Origin: Craterostigma plantagineum
Taxonomy: Eukaryota; Streptophyta; Magnoliopsida; Lamiales; Linderniaceae
NCBI GenBank assembly: GCA_027422505.1
Contig: JAPQWV010000017.1
Coordinates: 11,595,501 to 11,659,500, forward strand
DNA: 64,000 nucleotides
Reading direction: 5' to 3'
The translations under genes were made by a program, and so were the position numbers. Below are positions 45,160-57,139 of the stretch, piece by piece (the first letter of the stretch is position 1; each line of letters opens with the position of its first letter). Below the pieces are notes generated by a model. That model was not told where the DNA came from, made no database searches, and saw only the letters and a program-made list of their open reading frames with translations.

Positions 45160-46308
45160 ATGAGGAGAACACGTAGAGAGCACGTAGGCAGTTCGAGTCG
45201 ACGGGACGAACCTGAGTCGCCGGTGCATGAACACGACTCGACGATTATGAGACTTACTGAAAGGATCCAGCGACAATCGGATCAGATTAATAATCTTATT
45301 CAGCACCATGTTTCCTCCACAAACCAACCGTCTCCTCAGCCTGAACGTATAGAGATCATAGGGGAACGGTTTCAGAAATTGAATCCTCCTATTTTCGAGG
45401 ATGCTATCGATCCTACAGTGTCTGAGGATTGGCTACGAACTGTTGAGGACATGTTCCTCTACAGCAGAATCCCCGGAAACGAGAAAGTATTATGCGCTGT
45501 CTCTATGTTGCGTGGGAATGCAAGGTTTTGGTGGGGACACCGTCAAAATCTTGGAGGACTCGATGACTATGACGTGGGAAAGATTTAAAGAACTATTCTG
45601 CAACAAGTATTTCACGACTTACGATCGAACCCGCAAGATGAACGAATTTATCAACCTCAAACAAGGCGAAAAATCCATCGCGGAATATATCCGCAAGTTC
45701 GAGGAACTATCCCGCTTTGCCCCGCATATGGTGGCGAACGATGCTTTAAAGATAGAACGATTCCAGATAGGTCTCAAACCTGAGATCTATAGAGACGTTA
45801 GCATGGCTGGAACACGAGGAGTAACGTTTACTCAAGTGGCGGAACAAGCAATGATTGCAGAGCAGGCATAATTCCAAATCTTGGCAGCTCAGGAGGCAAA
45901 GAAAAAGATGGATAACCATCAACAACGAAAATAATCGAAAACGACAGTATTATGAGGTAGACCCTAGTAGCAATCAGAATAATCGTCAGGGACAGCAAAA
46001 CTGGCGGCCAAACCAAACCCAGGGGCAACTCATTTTTCGTTTCGACCCCCAAATATAAATCCGCAATGTCCACAATGCGGCCGATACCATATCGGCGTTG
46101 CTTCGGAGCTGGACCCAATTACAACCCGCCATGTTTCAAGTGTGGAAAGCTTGGGCATGTTGTCAAAGACTGTCAAGAATATCGTCCCAGAAACCCAATT
46201 CAAGCGCCAGTACGACCTCCGCTGGCACCAGCCCAGGTATATACTCTAACAAGCAAGGAAGAAGAATCGAACCCACTGATGATAACAGGTATGTTGCACC
46301 GCTTATAA
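45160..46308 (+). pseudogene. gag: Tekay-type gag with zinc knuckle, frameshifted
   Basis: Start MRRTRREHVGSSSRRDEPES at 45160. It continues with IGERFQKLNPPIFEDAIDP, DWLRTVEDMFLYSRIPGNE and LRGNARFWW; a frameshift near 45540 leads to WERFKELFCNKYFTTYDRT, KSIAEYIRKFEELSRFA and IGLKPEIYRDVSMAGTRG. A stop at 45869 and further frame changes follow. The knuckle reads CFKCGKLGHVVKDC (about 46134-46175), and the frame ends just after the start of protease (EESNPLMITGML). It is similar in layout to the gag at 8863-9905. RNA packaging in the family. Confidence 0.85.
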
Positions 46309-46684
46309 GCATACCCACTCCTAATTAGTTGATTCTAAAGTCACCTATTTATTCGGGTCGAATAAGTGAAAATAAAAATGATTCTTGCTCTATTAAGTAC
46401 AACATGTACCACAGTTTAAAAAAAATGCTTAGTATCATATTTGCGCAGCGGAAGCGTGGTGAAAATAGGAATAGTTATGTCTTGAGAATGTAGAGAAATT
46501 TTTGATCCTCAGAAACTGAATATGAGGCACACAGTTAAATGTGTCGCTTAAATCCCATGGTGAAGGTAATGATAAATTCTACCTTAATAGGATACAGACA
46601 TATCAGTAAATAAGGAAAATCGTTACCCCGAAGTTCATCAGTCGGCGAGTTTCGGGGGCGAAATTTTTTTTAAGGAGGGGAGAA
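46309..46684 (+). other. noncoding remnant and polypurine tract of the gypsy derivative
   Basis: About 290 bp of AT-rich sequence without pol similarity, then AGTTCATCAGTCGGCGAG and TTTCGGGGGCGAAATTTTT, then the tract TTTAAGGAGGGGAGAA before the LTR. The whole pol gene is missing between them. Confidence 0.75.
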
Positions 46685-48882
46685 TGTAATACCCGTAAAA
46701 TTAAAATGGGACTACGGTAGGAAATTTCAATATAATTAGTGAAGAAAATATTAGGAATAAAATTCCTAATAAATATTTGGATGAAACTAACTAATAAAAT
46801 AGTCTCATCGATATTCCGGAATTTAATCAAGGAATTAAGTAAAAATAATAGTATTAGTGAGCATAGAATGTAAGGATATATTTAATTTCTAACTTAGGCC
46901 AAGTTATTAGAAATAAACATTGGTAATAAGAATTGTATAAACTGAAATTGGGCCATAGTTGAATTAGTTAAAGTGGATATTATTAATACCAAAATTTTGA
47001 TTAAAGGAGCATGATACGTGGGGCTACATTTAAATTAGGCTCAAATAATAGAAATAAAAAATTAAGTGACCTAGGAGTGAGGGAATTAACGTTATCATAT
47101 AATTCTATCATGGAAACCTTTTATAGTTTAATATTTATCAAAAACCACTAATAAATATCTAGCAATCATTAAGTAGAAAGAAACACAACTTCAATAAATA
47201 TCTAGCAATCATTAAGTAAAGAAACACAACACAAAATGAAAAAGAAAAAAAAACGAAGAGAGAGAATGATAACACCCACTCAAACGAAAAGAAGGAATTA
47301 ATTCATTTCATGAACTTGATGGAACTAAGGAGCTAAGATGAGGAGAAGGAAAAATAGAGCAGAGAAAATTTTCGATAGGTAAGGTTCATTTGAATATAAT
47401 ATTTTTCAAGCTTAATCTATTTAGTTTTCTTTCGATATAAACATATCAGTACAGTACACGATCTTATGCTAACCATACGAATATATGTTTCAAGTGCTTT
47501 ATATGATTAATAAAGCTCTCATCTACGTGATTGGGAATTAAACCGTGTGAAGCTGAATTTTCATGTTTCAAAAGGTATTAGAAATTCTAGGGTTTTCGAA
47601 TTCATGAACTAACGAGTTTGATGTATATGATATTTCTGGGATTATTATATAGTTTCACTTCTTTCATAGTTAGGTGACGAAATCATGTTTGCAAAACCCG
47701 TAAGTTCGGTTACATGATAATCATGGGGGAGTTCGAAGTTTGCTATGTTTAATAAAACTTAGTCTTAAAAGTTCAACTTATGATCGTGAGTATTAAGTAA
47801 TGAGTTTTGAGCTTTGTATGATATGTCTACTAAGTGATAGTTCAACTTATAAAATTCACACAAAATCATGTAAGCACATAAATACCACGTAATAATACAC
47901 ATAACCGTTTACGTGCCGTAGGTGTATTTCACCTACCTGTCGTCCTCAGATTAGCAACTGGTAACCTCCTAGTATTTTGGAACTATGAGCATCAAATAAT
48001 ATTATATTAGTATATATATTAGTTCTCAAACTGTAAAGCTCAAACTCTAAAGTGACCTCAGTGGGCTGACCGAGCGATAGGATGGTGCTTGGGTGCGTGC
48101 ACTCTAAAGTGACCTGAGTTGGCCGCCCGAGTGTTGGGACGTTAGTGGTTGGGTGTATGCCGCTCTAAAGAGACCTGAGTGGGCTGCCCGTGCTCTAGTA
48201 CGTACCACTCTAAAGAGAGCTAAGTGGGCCGAGCGAGCGATAGGTATAGAGGGTAAGGTTCAAGTACGTACCACTCTAAATGGGCGACTCTAAAGAGACC
48301 TGAGAAGCCTTCCCATTCTAAAGTGACCTGAATGGGATACCCGAGGGTGTATGGTGTTGAGTTGCGGGGAGTCGTGAGATGTGGTGGGTTGAGATGAGGG
48401 TCGAGCGTGCATGTCGTGAGATGTGATGGGTTGAGATGAGGGTCGAGTGTGCATGTCGTGAGATGTATGGGTTGGGATCGAGCGCACGTTGCATACATGC
48501 ATGTTTCACCTATTGGGCAAGGAGCTCAGTTTACGTGTTGTAGGTACCGAGCCCGACGCTGATGTGCGTCGCGACTAGGCGGGCTGACGGCGGTGCTCCA
48601 CGGACTTTTGAGGGCGAGGCTATACATGAATGCGACCTGTGGAGCGACTTTAGAGTTATGTTGGTATCGTATCGTGGTCTTTGAAAATATAAATAATGAG
48701 CTACGACTTTTGTACGATAAGACGTGTGCGAGTGGTGTGTATATTATAAAATATAACTTTGCAAGATGTGTGCGTTGATGTAAAATATTATATTTTTTAG
48801 AAAAGTTTTTATTAGACGGGTCTTCTGCGACTTACGTTGCGAATATCCGCCATAATTAGTATTAGATAGTGAGGGTCGTTAC
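46685..48882 (+). repeat. 3' LTR of the gypsy derivative (2.2 kb)
   Basis: Starts TGTAATACCCGTAAAATT; ends GAGGGTCGTTAC, where the expected final A is replaced at the junction with the duplicated segment. It holds two tandem repeat blocks (48040-48340 and 48355-48480). No gene. Confidence 0.85.
48040..48480 (+). repeat. tandem repeats in the gypsy 3' LTR
   Basis: 48040-48340: five to six copies of a unit starting CTCTAAAGTGACCTGAGTGG, 30-70 bp long, with GGCTGCCCGAG-like continuation. 48355-48480: two to three copies of a 43-bp unit containing GTGAGATGTGGTGGGTTGAG and ATGAGGGTCGAGCGTGCATG. Confidence 0.85.
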
Positions 48883-48886
48883 GGAA

Positions 48887-50537
48887 ATGGGACACGGGCC
48901 AGCAGCGAAGCAACCGACTTTGCAGAGGTGATTGTCGGGCTTTGACTGCTATCGGGATTCACTGCCTATATTCGTATAGGTTAACGTCCTATGAGGTAAT
49001 CGGAGAAAGACGATTATAAAGCCTTCGGCCGAAGCTTAGAAAGCTCGCTCGTATTAGATACGGAGCAGAGTTTAAATAATCGGTTGGGTCTCGATTATAA
49101 CATAGAGTTAGGTCAGTGAGTTTGACATTTAGATGGCTCTCACCTAATCGGGACGCGAGTGAAAGGCGTAAGAGGTATTTAAATGTATACACTATAGTCG
49201 GTTCGCCCGAATTTTGATTAGATCAAAATTCGTTCTCAACTGGGATCTGTCCGGTACCGCGGGATTGGCTAGGCGAATACCGAGACTCGCGGATTCCTCC
49301 CGTGCCAGTTGAGACGGACCTAGAGAGTCGCGCTTAAAAATGGTAATGAACTCGAACGAAACAGCGGGCTTTTCTCTGGAACATAATGAATGGGATTCGT
49401 TGAGGTAGTGGCAGAGTTGATACGAGGTGTCAACGATTTAGTTAAATTCTGATGAGGGTCACGGAAATGGTTAGGACTTAAGATTGTCTTAAGTGCTTAA
49501 TTAATTAACTAAGTGAGGCTCAATTGTAATTAAAATAATTAGATTGGATTTAATTATTTTATTTCTTAAAATTGAGGGAGTAAATTGAGAATTTGAAACC
49601 TAAAGGGCCAAAATTGAATATTTGCATGTTGACTTGGTCTTGGACATGTGTATAATTTATAGCTTGCCACATAAGTTGAGGTGGCATGTGAGTCACACTT
49701 TTATGAGCATGACATGTGGTGTAGAAAAATAATAAACAATGTTAGTGGAATTATACTACAAGCACAATGTGACACCTCATGAGCTTAGGTGTTGAAAACT
49801 AAAAAGACACATGCATAAAAGAATAGAAAAGCCATCGTGAGAAGCGAAGAAATGAGGGGCTTATGTACTTGGTACATGGTTTAATAAATAAACTAGAGAG
49901 AAAAGAAACAAAGTGAGTTGAAGTTAGAACTTCTCAAGCCACGTCACGCTACGGGATCGTTTGACGAGTCCCGACGCCCGAACCGAATTGCGCTAGCCAT
50001 CGGAAGCAGTCTCGGAGGTTCGATCAAGGTCATACCGGCGTGACAATCTAGCTCGGAGGCCCCGGAAACCAGACGAGGCGCAGCGACGTCCATCCGAGGT
50101 GAAATCAAGTTCATCGACGGTATGTTTCGAACCCTACTGATTTGATTTTACGAAAAATACCAAACGATATCGGAATGATTTGAAAGACCCCTCGTTACGA
50201 TCTCCGGGAAGTGTAGAATCAAATTGGAAAATTTGGTATTGATCGGAAATCGTTTCGGTCACCAAATAGTTGGAACGTTGTCGGCTGCCGCTTTGTTCGA
50301 ACTAGTTTGGAATTAAATTATCAATTCGAATAAATTTGTGTTAAAGTCGAATTTAGGAAATTCGAATTAAACGTGGTCTCCTGAGGCTTAGGGCAGTATC
50401 TTGGGCCCTCGGGAGAAGCCGAAGGGCGTAGGTCGAATTTAGATATTGAAAATCAAAAATTTGTCACCCTACGTCACTCGGTTCGAAACGTGCTTCCGCT
50501 ATCACCACGTTGCGCTGTTCGAGGGCCGGCATCGATC
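48887..50537 (+). repeat. 1.65-kb duplicated segment, copy 2
   Basis: ATGGGACACGGGCCAGC to GCATCGATC, colinear with 40676-42321. The left edge touches the gypsy LTR end, the right edge the CACTA second ORF. No target duplication is evident at either edge. No gene. Confidence 0.85.
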
Positions 50538-50947
50538 GGGCCCACCCCAACAATCTAGGTGTGCGATATTGTCATCATTGCATTGAACGTTCCTGGACTC
50601 AAATGAAGAATTCCCTTTTGTCAGCGTAGGACGTGCCTACATAGGAAAATACAAATTAATTTATTCAAATTATTGATCAATATATTTAAATATATATATT
50701 TATTTATTTACATACCACATTTGAATAATGTCAAATCATGGGGCCACTATACGAAGCTGCTTAGTGCATCTCCTAACGTCATAAGCTCCGAGGTTCGTAC
50801 AAGAAGATATTGTCCCTCCCTTTCGTGAGCTATGAGATCGACCATGACACGACGATCGATTCGGACATTGGGACATGATGAACACTATCACGTCCCTCGA
50901 TTACTATCCCAAGAGTGACGACTTCTAAGGCCCCTTGGATTTTACGA
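50538..50947 (-). pseudogene. CACTA second ORF, middle part
   Basis: On the minus strand REGQYLLVRTSELMTLGDAL is followed by SSFVVWPHDL (about 50735-50830), a motif region that precedes the Ulp1-like part in plant CACTA second ORFs. After an AT-rich, intron-like stretch come ADKREFFI and NDDNIAHLDCWGG (about 50540-50625). Several stops. It is cut at 50538 by the duplicated segment; the gene continues at 40093. Confidence 0.65.
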
Positions 50948-52275
50948 ATCGCTATGAAAATGCTGTTATGGAAATTATCACTCGAATTAATTAAATATGC
51001 CGTGTATACGAAATTGAGCTTTTATGTGGATTATAATCATGCTATTTGGAGCTTATGACCGTTGTGATGATTTATGATAAGCATGATTTATATGGCATGT
51101 TGATTATCGAAAATTACATAGACTATATGCTTGATTTGGTGATTAATATCTTGATCTGATTTTTCATGTAAAGTGTTGAATGAAAAGGTTTATATATGAG
51201 CAACAGTTCATAATTTTGTGACACTTAGAATTTGCGAACATACGACTATGAGAGTTTTGAGCAGAGACATTATTAAGAGATTCATGAGCCTAATTCACCC
51301 CCTCTTAGGAACGTTTGTATCTTCATTTGGTATCAGAGCGGGTTACTCATTAATGGGCCTAACAAGCCTGAGTTAAAGATCTAATGGCTTCTTCGAGTTT
51401 TGATGTTTTTGCAGAGGGACAATCCCATTTCAGGCCACCACTCTTCGATGGAACTAACTACGCCATACGGAAAACAGTATGAAGGAATTCCTGCTTGGTG
51501 CTGACTATGATCTGTGGGATATCATCACTACTGGACTATACAATCCTAAAAAGACGGATGGAACTCCAAAGAAAGGTGTCGAATACGATGCAACAGACAA
51601 GTGAGGAATCTCCCTGAATGCCAAAGCAAATAACATGATTGCCTGCGCGCTTACAAGAGAAGAATACAATCGTGGAGCTCATGTAAATCTGCTAAATATA
51701 TGTAGGACATGCTTCAAGTCACACATGAGGGAACCACTCGAGTTGTACAAGAAAGAATAGCTCTCTTGACTCACTAATACGAACTGTTAAAAATGGAGGT
51801 AACGAGACTATAAGCCACATGTATGCAGAATTCATGAACATCGTCAATCAAATGTTCTGGTTGGGAAAGAAAATACCAGACGGTGAGACGGTGCGAAAAT
51901 CCTGATATCTCTTCCAATAGAATGGAATCCCAAAGTAACTGCCATCTACGAAGCAAAGAACTTAGACGGAATCTCTGTCTCGGAACTGATCGGATCTCTA
52001 ACCACGTACGAGATGACTCAGATCTCCATCAAAGAAAAACCCCAAGTCAGAAATCAACCAAACATTGCCTTCAACACTGAACAAGAAAATGACTCTGAGG
52101 GCGAAGACGAAACTGAGGAAGACATACTGGAGCAGATCGCAATGCTGACCAGAAAATTTGAAAAATCTCGGCTGAGAAGAAAATTCAAAGGAAACTCCAA
52201 GTTCCAGCCAAGAAACATGGAAATATCATTATTCGGGAACAATGTGCAGAAATGCTTCAAATGCAACAAGCCAAG
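50948..52275 (+). mobile_element. truncated copia element (same family as the solo LTR at 17703)
   Basis: An LTR remnant (50948-51325, left end missing and internally deleted), primer site TGGTATCAGAGC (51328-51339) and gag, which stops inside the zinc knuckle at about 52275. LTR words ATGACCGTTGTGATGA, TATATGCTTGATTTGGTGATTA and the end CACCCCCTCTTAGG...TATCTTCA match the 1691-bp solo LTR. Pol and 3' LTR are absent. Confidence 0.8.
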
Positions 52276-52290
52276 TTTTCGTTTTACCAA
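51384..52290 (+). pseudogene. gag: copia gag (UBN2-type), truncated
   Basis: Start MASSSFDVFAEGQSHFRPPL, then FLLGADYDLWDIITTG, a TGA at about 51602, MYAEFMNIVNQMFWLGKK, ISLPIEWNPKVTAIYEAKN, TQISIKEKPQVRNQPN, an acidic stretch (NDSEGEDETEED) and the beginning of a zinc knuckle CFKCNKP, after which the family match ends. Several stops and frameshifts lie between. A capsid/RNA-binding protein in the intact family. Confidence 0.8.
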
Positions 52291-53400
52291 GTAACGAATA
52301 CAAAATTCAAACTTTAAATTTAATTAATTAAATATCCAATATCTTAATTAATTAAAATACCATATTTAGTGTTTTAAATAAATAATATCCAATAAATATT
52401 TAATATTTTCGAAATTTTACTCTAATAAAAATCGAAACTTATATATATATATATATATATATATATCCGATATACATATTATTTAATTCAAATTAAATGA
52501 TATTATTTCTCTAAGACAATAATAAAGATCTATATCTATTTTAAATCATATACAATATTCAATATCAAATATATTTTTCAAAAATATATCGTGAGGTGAA
52601 AAGACCATTTGACCCATCACTAGACAATCTTAGTATTTTTGGCAAATCAGGGTTTTGGCCAAGCCCCAAGCCTAATGTCTCCATGTAGGACCTAGCCTTG
52701 TCTCTCTCTCTGATGATGACGTTGTGTCGGTTGCCCTTTTAAGCCCGACTCTCTTGGTTCGTCTCAACCGGCCTAGGAGGTATCTAGGGGTTCGATATTC
52801 ACCTAGCCAGCCCCGTGGTACCGAAAAGATTCCAAGTTGAGTACGAATTTGATCTAATCATAATACACACCGACTGTAGATTTTCGTCATACGTATAAAC
52901 CCTTTACGTTTTTCCCGGTCGAGCGAAAGTCACGCATTGTCAAACTTACAGAACTCGACCCTATGTCATTTATGTCGGTGAAAATACATAAATTGCCCTC
53001 TACAACTGTTGCGAGTTAGTTCTATTCTCTGGCCAGAGACTTGCATAAATTCCCGCATATTAAACTTGCCATAGGACGTCAACCTCGAATTTAATCGAGA
53101 CCGTAAATCCCGCTCTGCGGTTCAACCGGCAATCGCGCCAAAAAGTCAAGAACGCATTTCGCCGCTGACCTATGCCACCGGCAAGGCGGGCCTAGCAAAC
53201 TAGTGACAAGTCAAGACCTCAAGACCAACCCTAAGTTAACCCTTTCGGTCTAAGGTTCACGCAGACTACAACAATCGATCGATCGATCAAGGACAATCCA
53301 AGCGTGTGATCGTTTGATTACGAGTCAGCATCCAAATACAGAAAATCCCCTGACTCATCTTGTATCATTGTCACGGGCTCCCACTTCCCAAGCGAACGGT
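52276..53400. other. 1.1 kb without recognisable gene
   Basis: AT-rich at first, with a perfect (TA) run at 52441-52466, then GC-richer unique-looking sequence with a GATCGATCGATCGATC run near 53277-53290. It lies between the truncated copia and the CACTA second ORF. Possibly an LTR of another family; I cannot assign it. Confidence 0.5.
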
Positions 53401-53434
53401 TGGCACAACCGTATTGGACCCATCGACAAAAAAG

Positions 53435-54130
53435 TTATACTTGTCGATCGGGTTGTGCACTATCAAGTTCGTGGGAAATTAGGGAGATTCGAAATCGGGT
53501 CCTCAATTTTCCAATTGGCCATGTTGCCTCTATACCCCCACGTGCCGAGATGGTGAGATACATGTTGTGAGATTGATTTTGTCTAGCCTTCTCACTAATT
53601 TCATGCAATACAAATAAACACAAATTAGATCGATATTAGTAAAAACAGAATAAAATCATTATTTTTACCTGAAATTCAGAGGTCTCCCTCTTGTTCCTCC
53701 ACGCGACCAATCCTTATTGGGAGATGTGTAGGTATTCGCTCGCCACACTCGGGCCTTCTTCTTTTCCTTCGCACTATACTTGTGCTTCCAATTTTTTCGT
53801 AATGATCCGACTTTCTCAAGGACCTTCGCCTTGATAGCCGGATCGTCTGGCAACTTCCACGTAGTCTGTCGAATATTAAATATAGAATTAATTATATACC
53901 GAATCACAATTATTCTAGTACATTAATTATACCAATTAAATCACCTAAACATCTTGCCAAAGCACCTCCTTGAGCCCCGACCGACGTAGTTGCTAAACTT
54001 CGCCCTCGCATCTTGGTCTAGGCCAATGACATTACCCTTCTCATCGAACTAGAGGATGCACTCCTCGGAGTCCGGATTTAATCGTCTTCTTAAGCCCTTG
54101 CTGTTATATAGACCACTCATACGCTTAACC
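53435..54130 (-). pseudogene. CACTA second ORF, N-terminal transposase-like part
   Basis: Minus-strand exons: ELSESVKRMSGLYNSKGLRR, RLNPDSEECILV, GNVIGLDQDARAKFSNYVG (about 53965-54130); TTWKLPDDPAIKAKVLEKVG and LRKNWKHKYSAKEKKKARVW (53665-53907); EISEKARQNQSHNMY (about 53550-53610). This order fits the plant En/Spm transposase-like family (Transposase_24, Ptta/En/Spm) that precedes the Ulp1-like part in the same gene. The second-exon end at GTRGRPLNF is probably a splice site. At least one stop. Confidence 0.75.
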
Positions 54131-54311
54131 GACTCGCTCAACTCGTTACCAGTCGAGGAAGATGTAGGATGCTCTAAAGACATCTCGTCGTAAAGAATAT
54201 GTACCCTGAAAAAACAACAATCACAAAAAAAATGATTTAGTTAATTTCAACAAAAACTACACCAAATTTGTAGAGAAAATGACACGATGAAAAACATTTC
54301 ACATACGTTTA

Positions 54312-56262
54312 TCAACAATACCTTCCTTCGTTATGATCCGCAACAATATATCTATGAAAATTTGCATCATCATCAGAGATAGCGACGTGTTCCACACCGG
54401 TAGGAAATGGAAATGTTTCATCGCTCTCGTCTTCCCTTTCATCGTCCGCATCAACGATACCAACAATACTCTTCATCCTTTGAAGGACAATATGCCATCC
54501 AGTATTGGCCGGACTTGTACGTAGAATACTTGTTCGAACGCCTCGTCTATTATCAACCCATTTACATCGAAGTAAAACAAATTTTACATTGTTTTTGTGG
54601 ACGAGTTCCCAGATTTCTTCGATAAACTCATAGTACGAACTTGCATTACTCGACACTTGGGCATCTTTCCCACGAGAAACTTCTCTTGACAATGCAACTA
54701 GTTTGACCCACTGTTCTGCGACGCGCTTTTATCGTCTCGCTTCTTCGTGTAATACCCATTAATGTCGTACCCTTCGTATGTTGCGACGCTCCACTCAGGT
54801 CCCCAAGCAAGCCACTTAATCATTTGACTGCAATCTGAACCATATTCTGCGGAGATCGTCCTCGTTCTGAACCAACCTAGAAAAGATCAATTATGCTCCT
54901 TTATGTACCAGATTTCGGTTCTATTACGATATTCTCGTCGTAATGTAGCCATGTGTTCCTCCATGAAAGGATGCACACCAGGAATATGTCGTAAGACGAA
55001 AAACTGTGCTGACTCCCATAAATCTCTTGAAACCGTAATGAACTGCGGTTTCGACAATGGCTTTCCTCCTACTCGTCCATCGTGGTGAAAAGTTGGCAAT
55101 CCTATCGATTTAACATTTGACAAGTAGGAAGTGCAAAACTCAATGCACTTCTCTATTGTGTACCCTTCAACCATGCTACCTTCAGGTCGATACCGATTTC
55201 GAACATATCCTTTGAGAATCTTGATATACCATTCAAAAGGATACATATATTTCATGTTCACTGGTCCACATGTCTTGACGGCGGAAAGAACATTTCGAAC
55301 TAACACAATGTCACTACCACATCAGCCTGCAACTCATCTAGCCCTCGCGATCAGAACTTTGTTGCATATAGCACTGAAAAAGGAACACAATTTTGATATG
55401 CATTGACAAAAGTGCTTCGGCATTATACCATGAATTGCGATTGGCAACAAATGTTGCATCAGTACATGACAGTCATGAGACTTGTATCCGACTAACTTCA
55501 GATCCTTCAAAGAGGCATATCTCCGTATGTTGCTAGCATATCCAGTGGGAACTTTAATACCTTTAAGACATTCGAAGAAACTTAACTTCTCATCCTTGCT
55601 CAGCGTAAAGCAAGCCGATGGAAGAAAAGTCCTCTTTCCTTGTTCTATCGGTGATAGTTCAAGCCTCATTCGAAGTTCAACCATATCTCGTCTGGCTTTA
55701 AGTCCGTCTTTCGTCTTATCTGGCATATTCAAAAGAGTTCTCACGATACTATCGCAAACATTTTTCTCCACATGCTTCACATCGATGCCATGTCTCACAT
55801 CGAGGTTTTTCCAATCCAAAATATTGACCGCTTTTTCCGGACACTACCGTCTTTTGATGATTTGCACTTCTTACCCAACTGAACATTAATGTTTGAGACG
55901 ATATCACTCACGTCTGTGCCTTTCAATGGTAATGTAGCCCTTGAAAGCTCGCTCTCTCCGTTAAACAACGGTAGCAGCTTTTTCTTCGTTCGATATTTGT
56001 GGGTACACGACAGGAATTTCCGATGGCCCATGTAAATGTGTATCCTGCAGTTGTTCAACCATTGGCTATTTGTACTATCCCCACAAACCCGGACATGCTT
56101 TCTTGCCCTTCACACAATAGCCAGACAGATTGCCGAAGCCGAAAAATCATTGATGGTACAAAATATCATAGCCCGAAGCGTAAATCTTAATTTTGCATTT
56201 GCATCGTACACCTCGACGCCTTCGGACCATAGTGTTTTCAAATCCTCAATCAATAGAGTCAA
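54312..56262 (-). pseudogene. tnp2: CACTA TNP2-type transposase, broken, N-terminus missing
   Basis: From the right: LLIEDLKTLWSEGVEVYDAN, FTLRAMIFCTINDF, GNLSGYCVKGKKACPVCGDS (a zinc-binding part), CRIHIYMGHRKFLS, then DVKHVEKNVCDSIVRTLLNM, HDCHVLMQHLLPIAIHGIMP, YPFEWYIKILKGYVRNRYRP, IEFCTSYLSNVKSIGLP and EEIWELVHKNNVKFVLLRCKW. This is the standard order of the TNP2/DUF4218 region of plant CACTA transposases, which cut the element ends in the nucleus. Frameshifts occur near 55800, 55330 and 54700. The N-terminus is lost at 56263 where a gypsy LTR begins. Confidence 0.9.
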
Positions 56263-57139
56263 TGTAATATCCGTAAAATATAATTGTGGGATTTACGATT
56301 TAATTAGCGATGAAAGTAGTAATTAATAACTTTATTAGATTAATTAGAATTTTTGATGATACGATGCCTTCATATTCTCCTACCTTTAAGTGACTTATGT
56401 GTCTATATGATTTCATGTTGTGTGATTATAATTCATATGTGTGTATTACGAATTATGACTTAAGTGATGAACGTAGGATTTAGAAAATTTTAAATGATGA
56501 ATTAATTACGTGCTATGAAGGATTCTAACTTAGGAAAGTAATTAACATTTACATTTACATGGGTAGGAACTGAAATTAGACAAGAGGAGTTTATGAAACA
56601 TTAGGGTTTCATATGAGATAAAGAGAACAATTTTGAAACAATAGATATCGAGATCTTTGGATATCGAAATCTTGAAATCTCGAGATTTATAATTTTCAAG
56701 AGGAAGTCGAATTCTAAATTTGTAGCATAAATGTCGAAATTTTGGGAAATGTCGAGTAGAGGATTTTCAAAACCAACAATCTCGATAACTTAGCTAAGAA
56801 AGAATTTCGATACATGTCAATCTCGAGATCTTTAGGTTTCGAAATTTCTAAGCTCGAAATCTTAGAAGCCGAAATCTTTAATTCTGGAAATCAAATAATG
56901 TTGGGAAAAATGTCGAGATAGTAGTGCCGAAAGAAAATATTAATGATTGGGATAGGTATCGATTTCTTAGTTATGAAGAAAGAAATTAAAGTAATAATAA
57001 ATAATGCATGTTACATAAGATAAGGATCGACTAAATGTCGATGTCATTTATCTAATATCATACGCAAAACATAGATAAAGAATTAGAAAGGATTTAACAT
57101 ATTTCATTTACAAACTATCGAAAACCATAAAGTAGAAAG
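56263..57139 (+). repeat. gypsy LTR fragment with TCGAAATCTT words
   Basis: Starts TGTAATATCCGTAAAATA, like the LTRs at 35605 and 46685. It is cut at 57139 by the LTR of element C. At 56640-56890 it has a word array of TCGAAATCTT, TCGAGATCTTT and ATCTCGAGATT (about ten related words). No gene. Confidence 0.75.

Larger units (their letters stand above)
44523..48882 (+). mobile_element. gag-only Tekay-like gypsy derivative
   Basis: A 5' LTR remnant ending GGTCGTTACA at 44998, primer site (45001-45012), gag (45160-46308), about 370 bp of noncoding sequence with the Tekay 3' context TTTCGGGGGCGAAATTTTTTTT, polypurine tract and a 3' LTR (46685-48882). Protease is cut after its first residues; RT, RNase H and integrase are absent. 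The 5' LTR end holds a 5S-rRNA-like stretch that the 3' LTR lacks, so the two ends may derive from different elements. Confidence 0.75.
34954..56262 (-). mobile_element. CACTA (En/Spm) transposon, split by nested insertions, right end missing
   Basis: The left end is CACTAGTACAGTATCC at 34954, preceded by CTT (probable 3-bp target copy). On the minus strand the order is TNP2 transposase (56262-54312), second ORF (54130-53435, 50947-50538), its Ulp1-like protease part (40093-39065, 35604-35450), and the subterminal hairpins. Later insertions: gypsy solo LTR (35605-39064), a complex copia/gypsy block (40094-50537) and a truncated copia plus unknown sequence (50948 to about 53400). The right terminus is cut by a gypsy LTR at 56263. 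Protein motifs agree across the gaps, so this is one element (inference). Confidence 0.82.

Noticed and set aside
53314..53556. Plus-strand ORF of 80 codons
   Set aside because: Lies opposite the minus-strand CACTA exon; no recognisable motifs.
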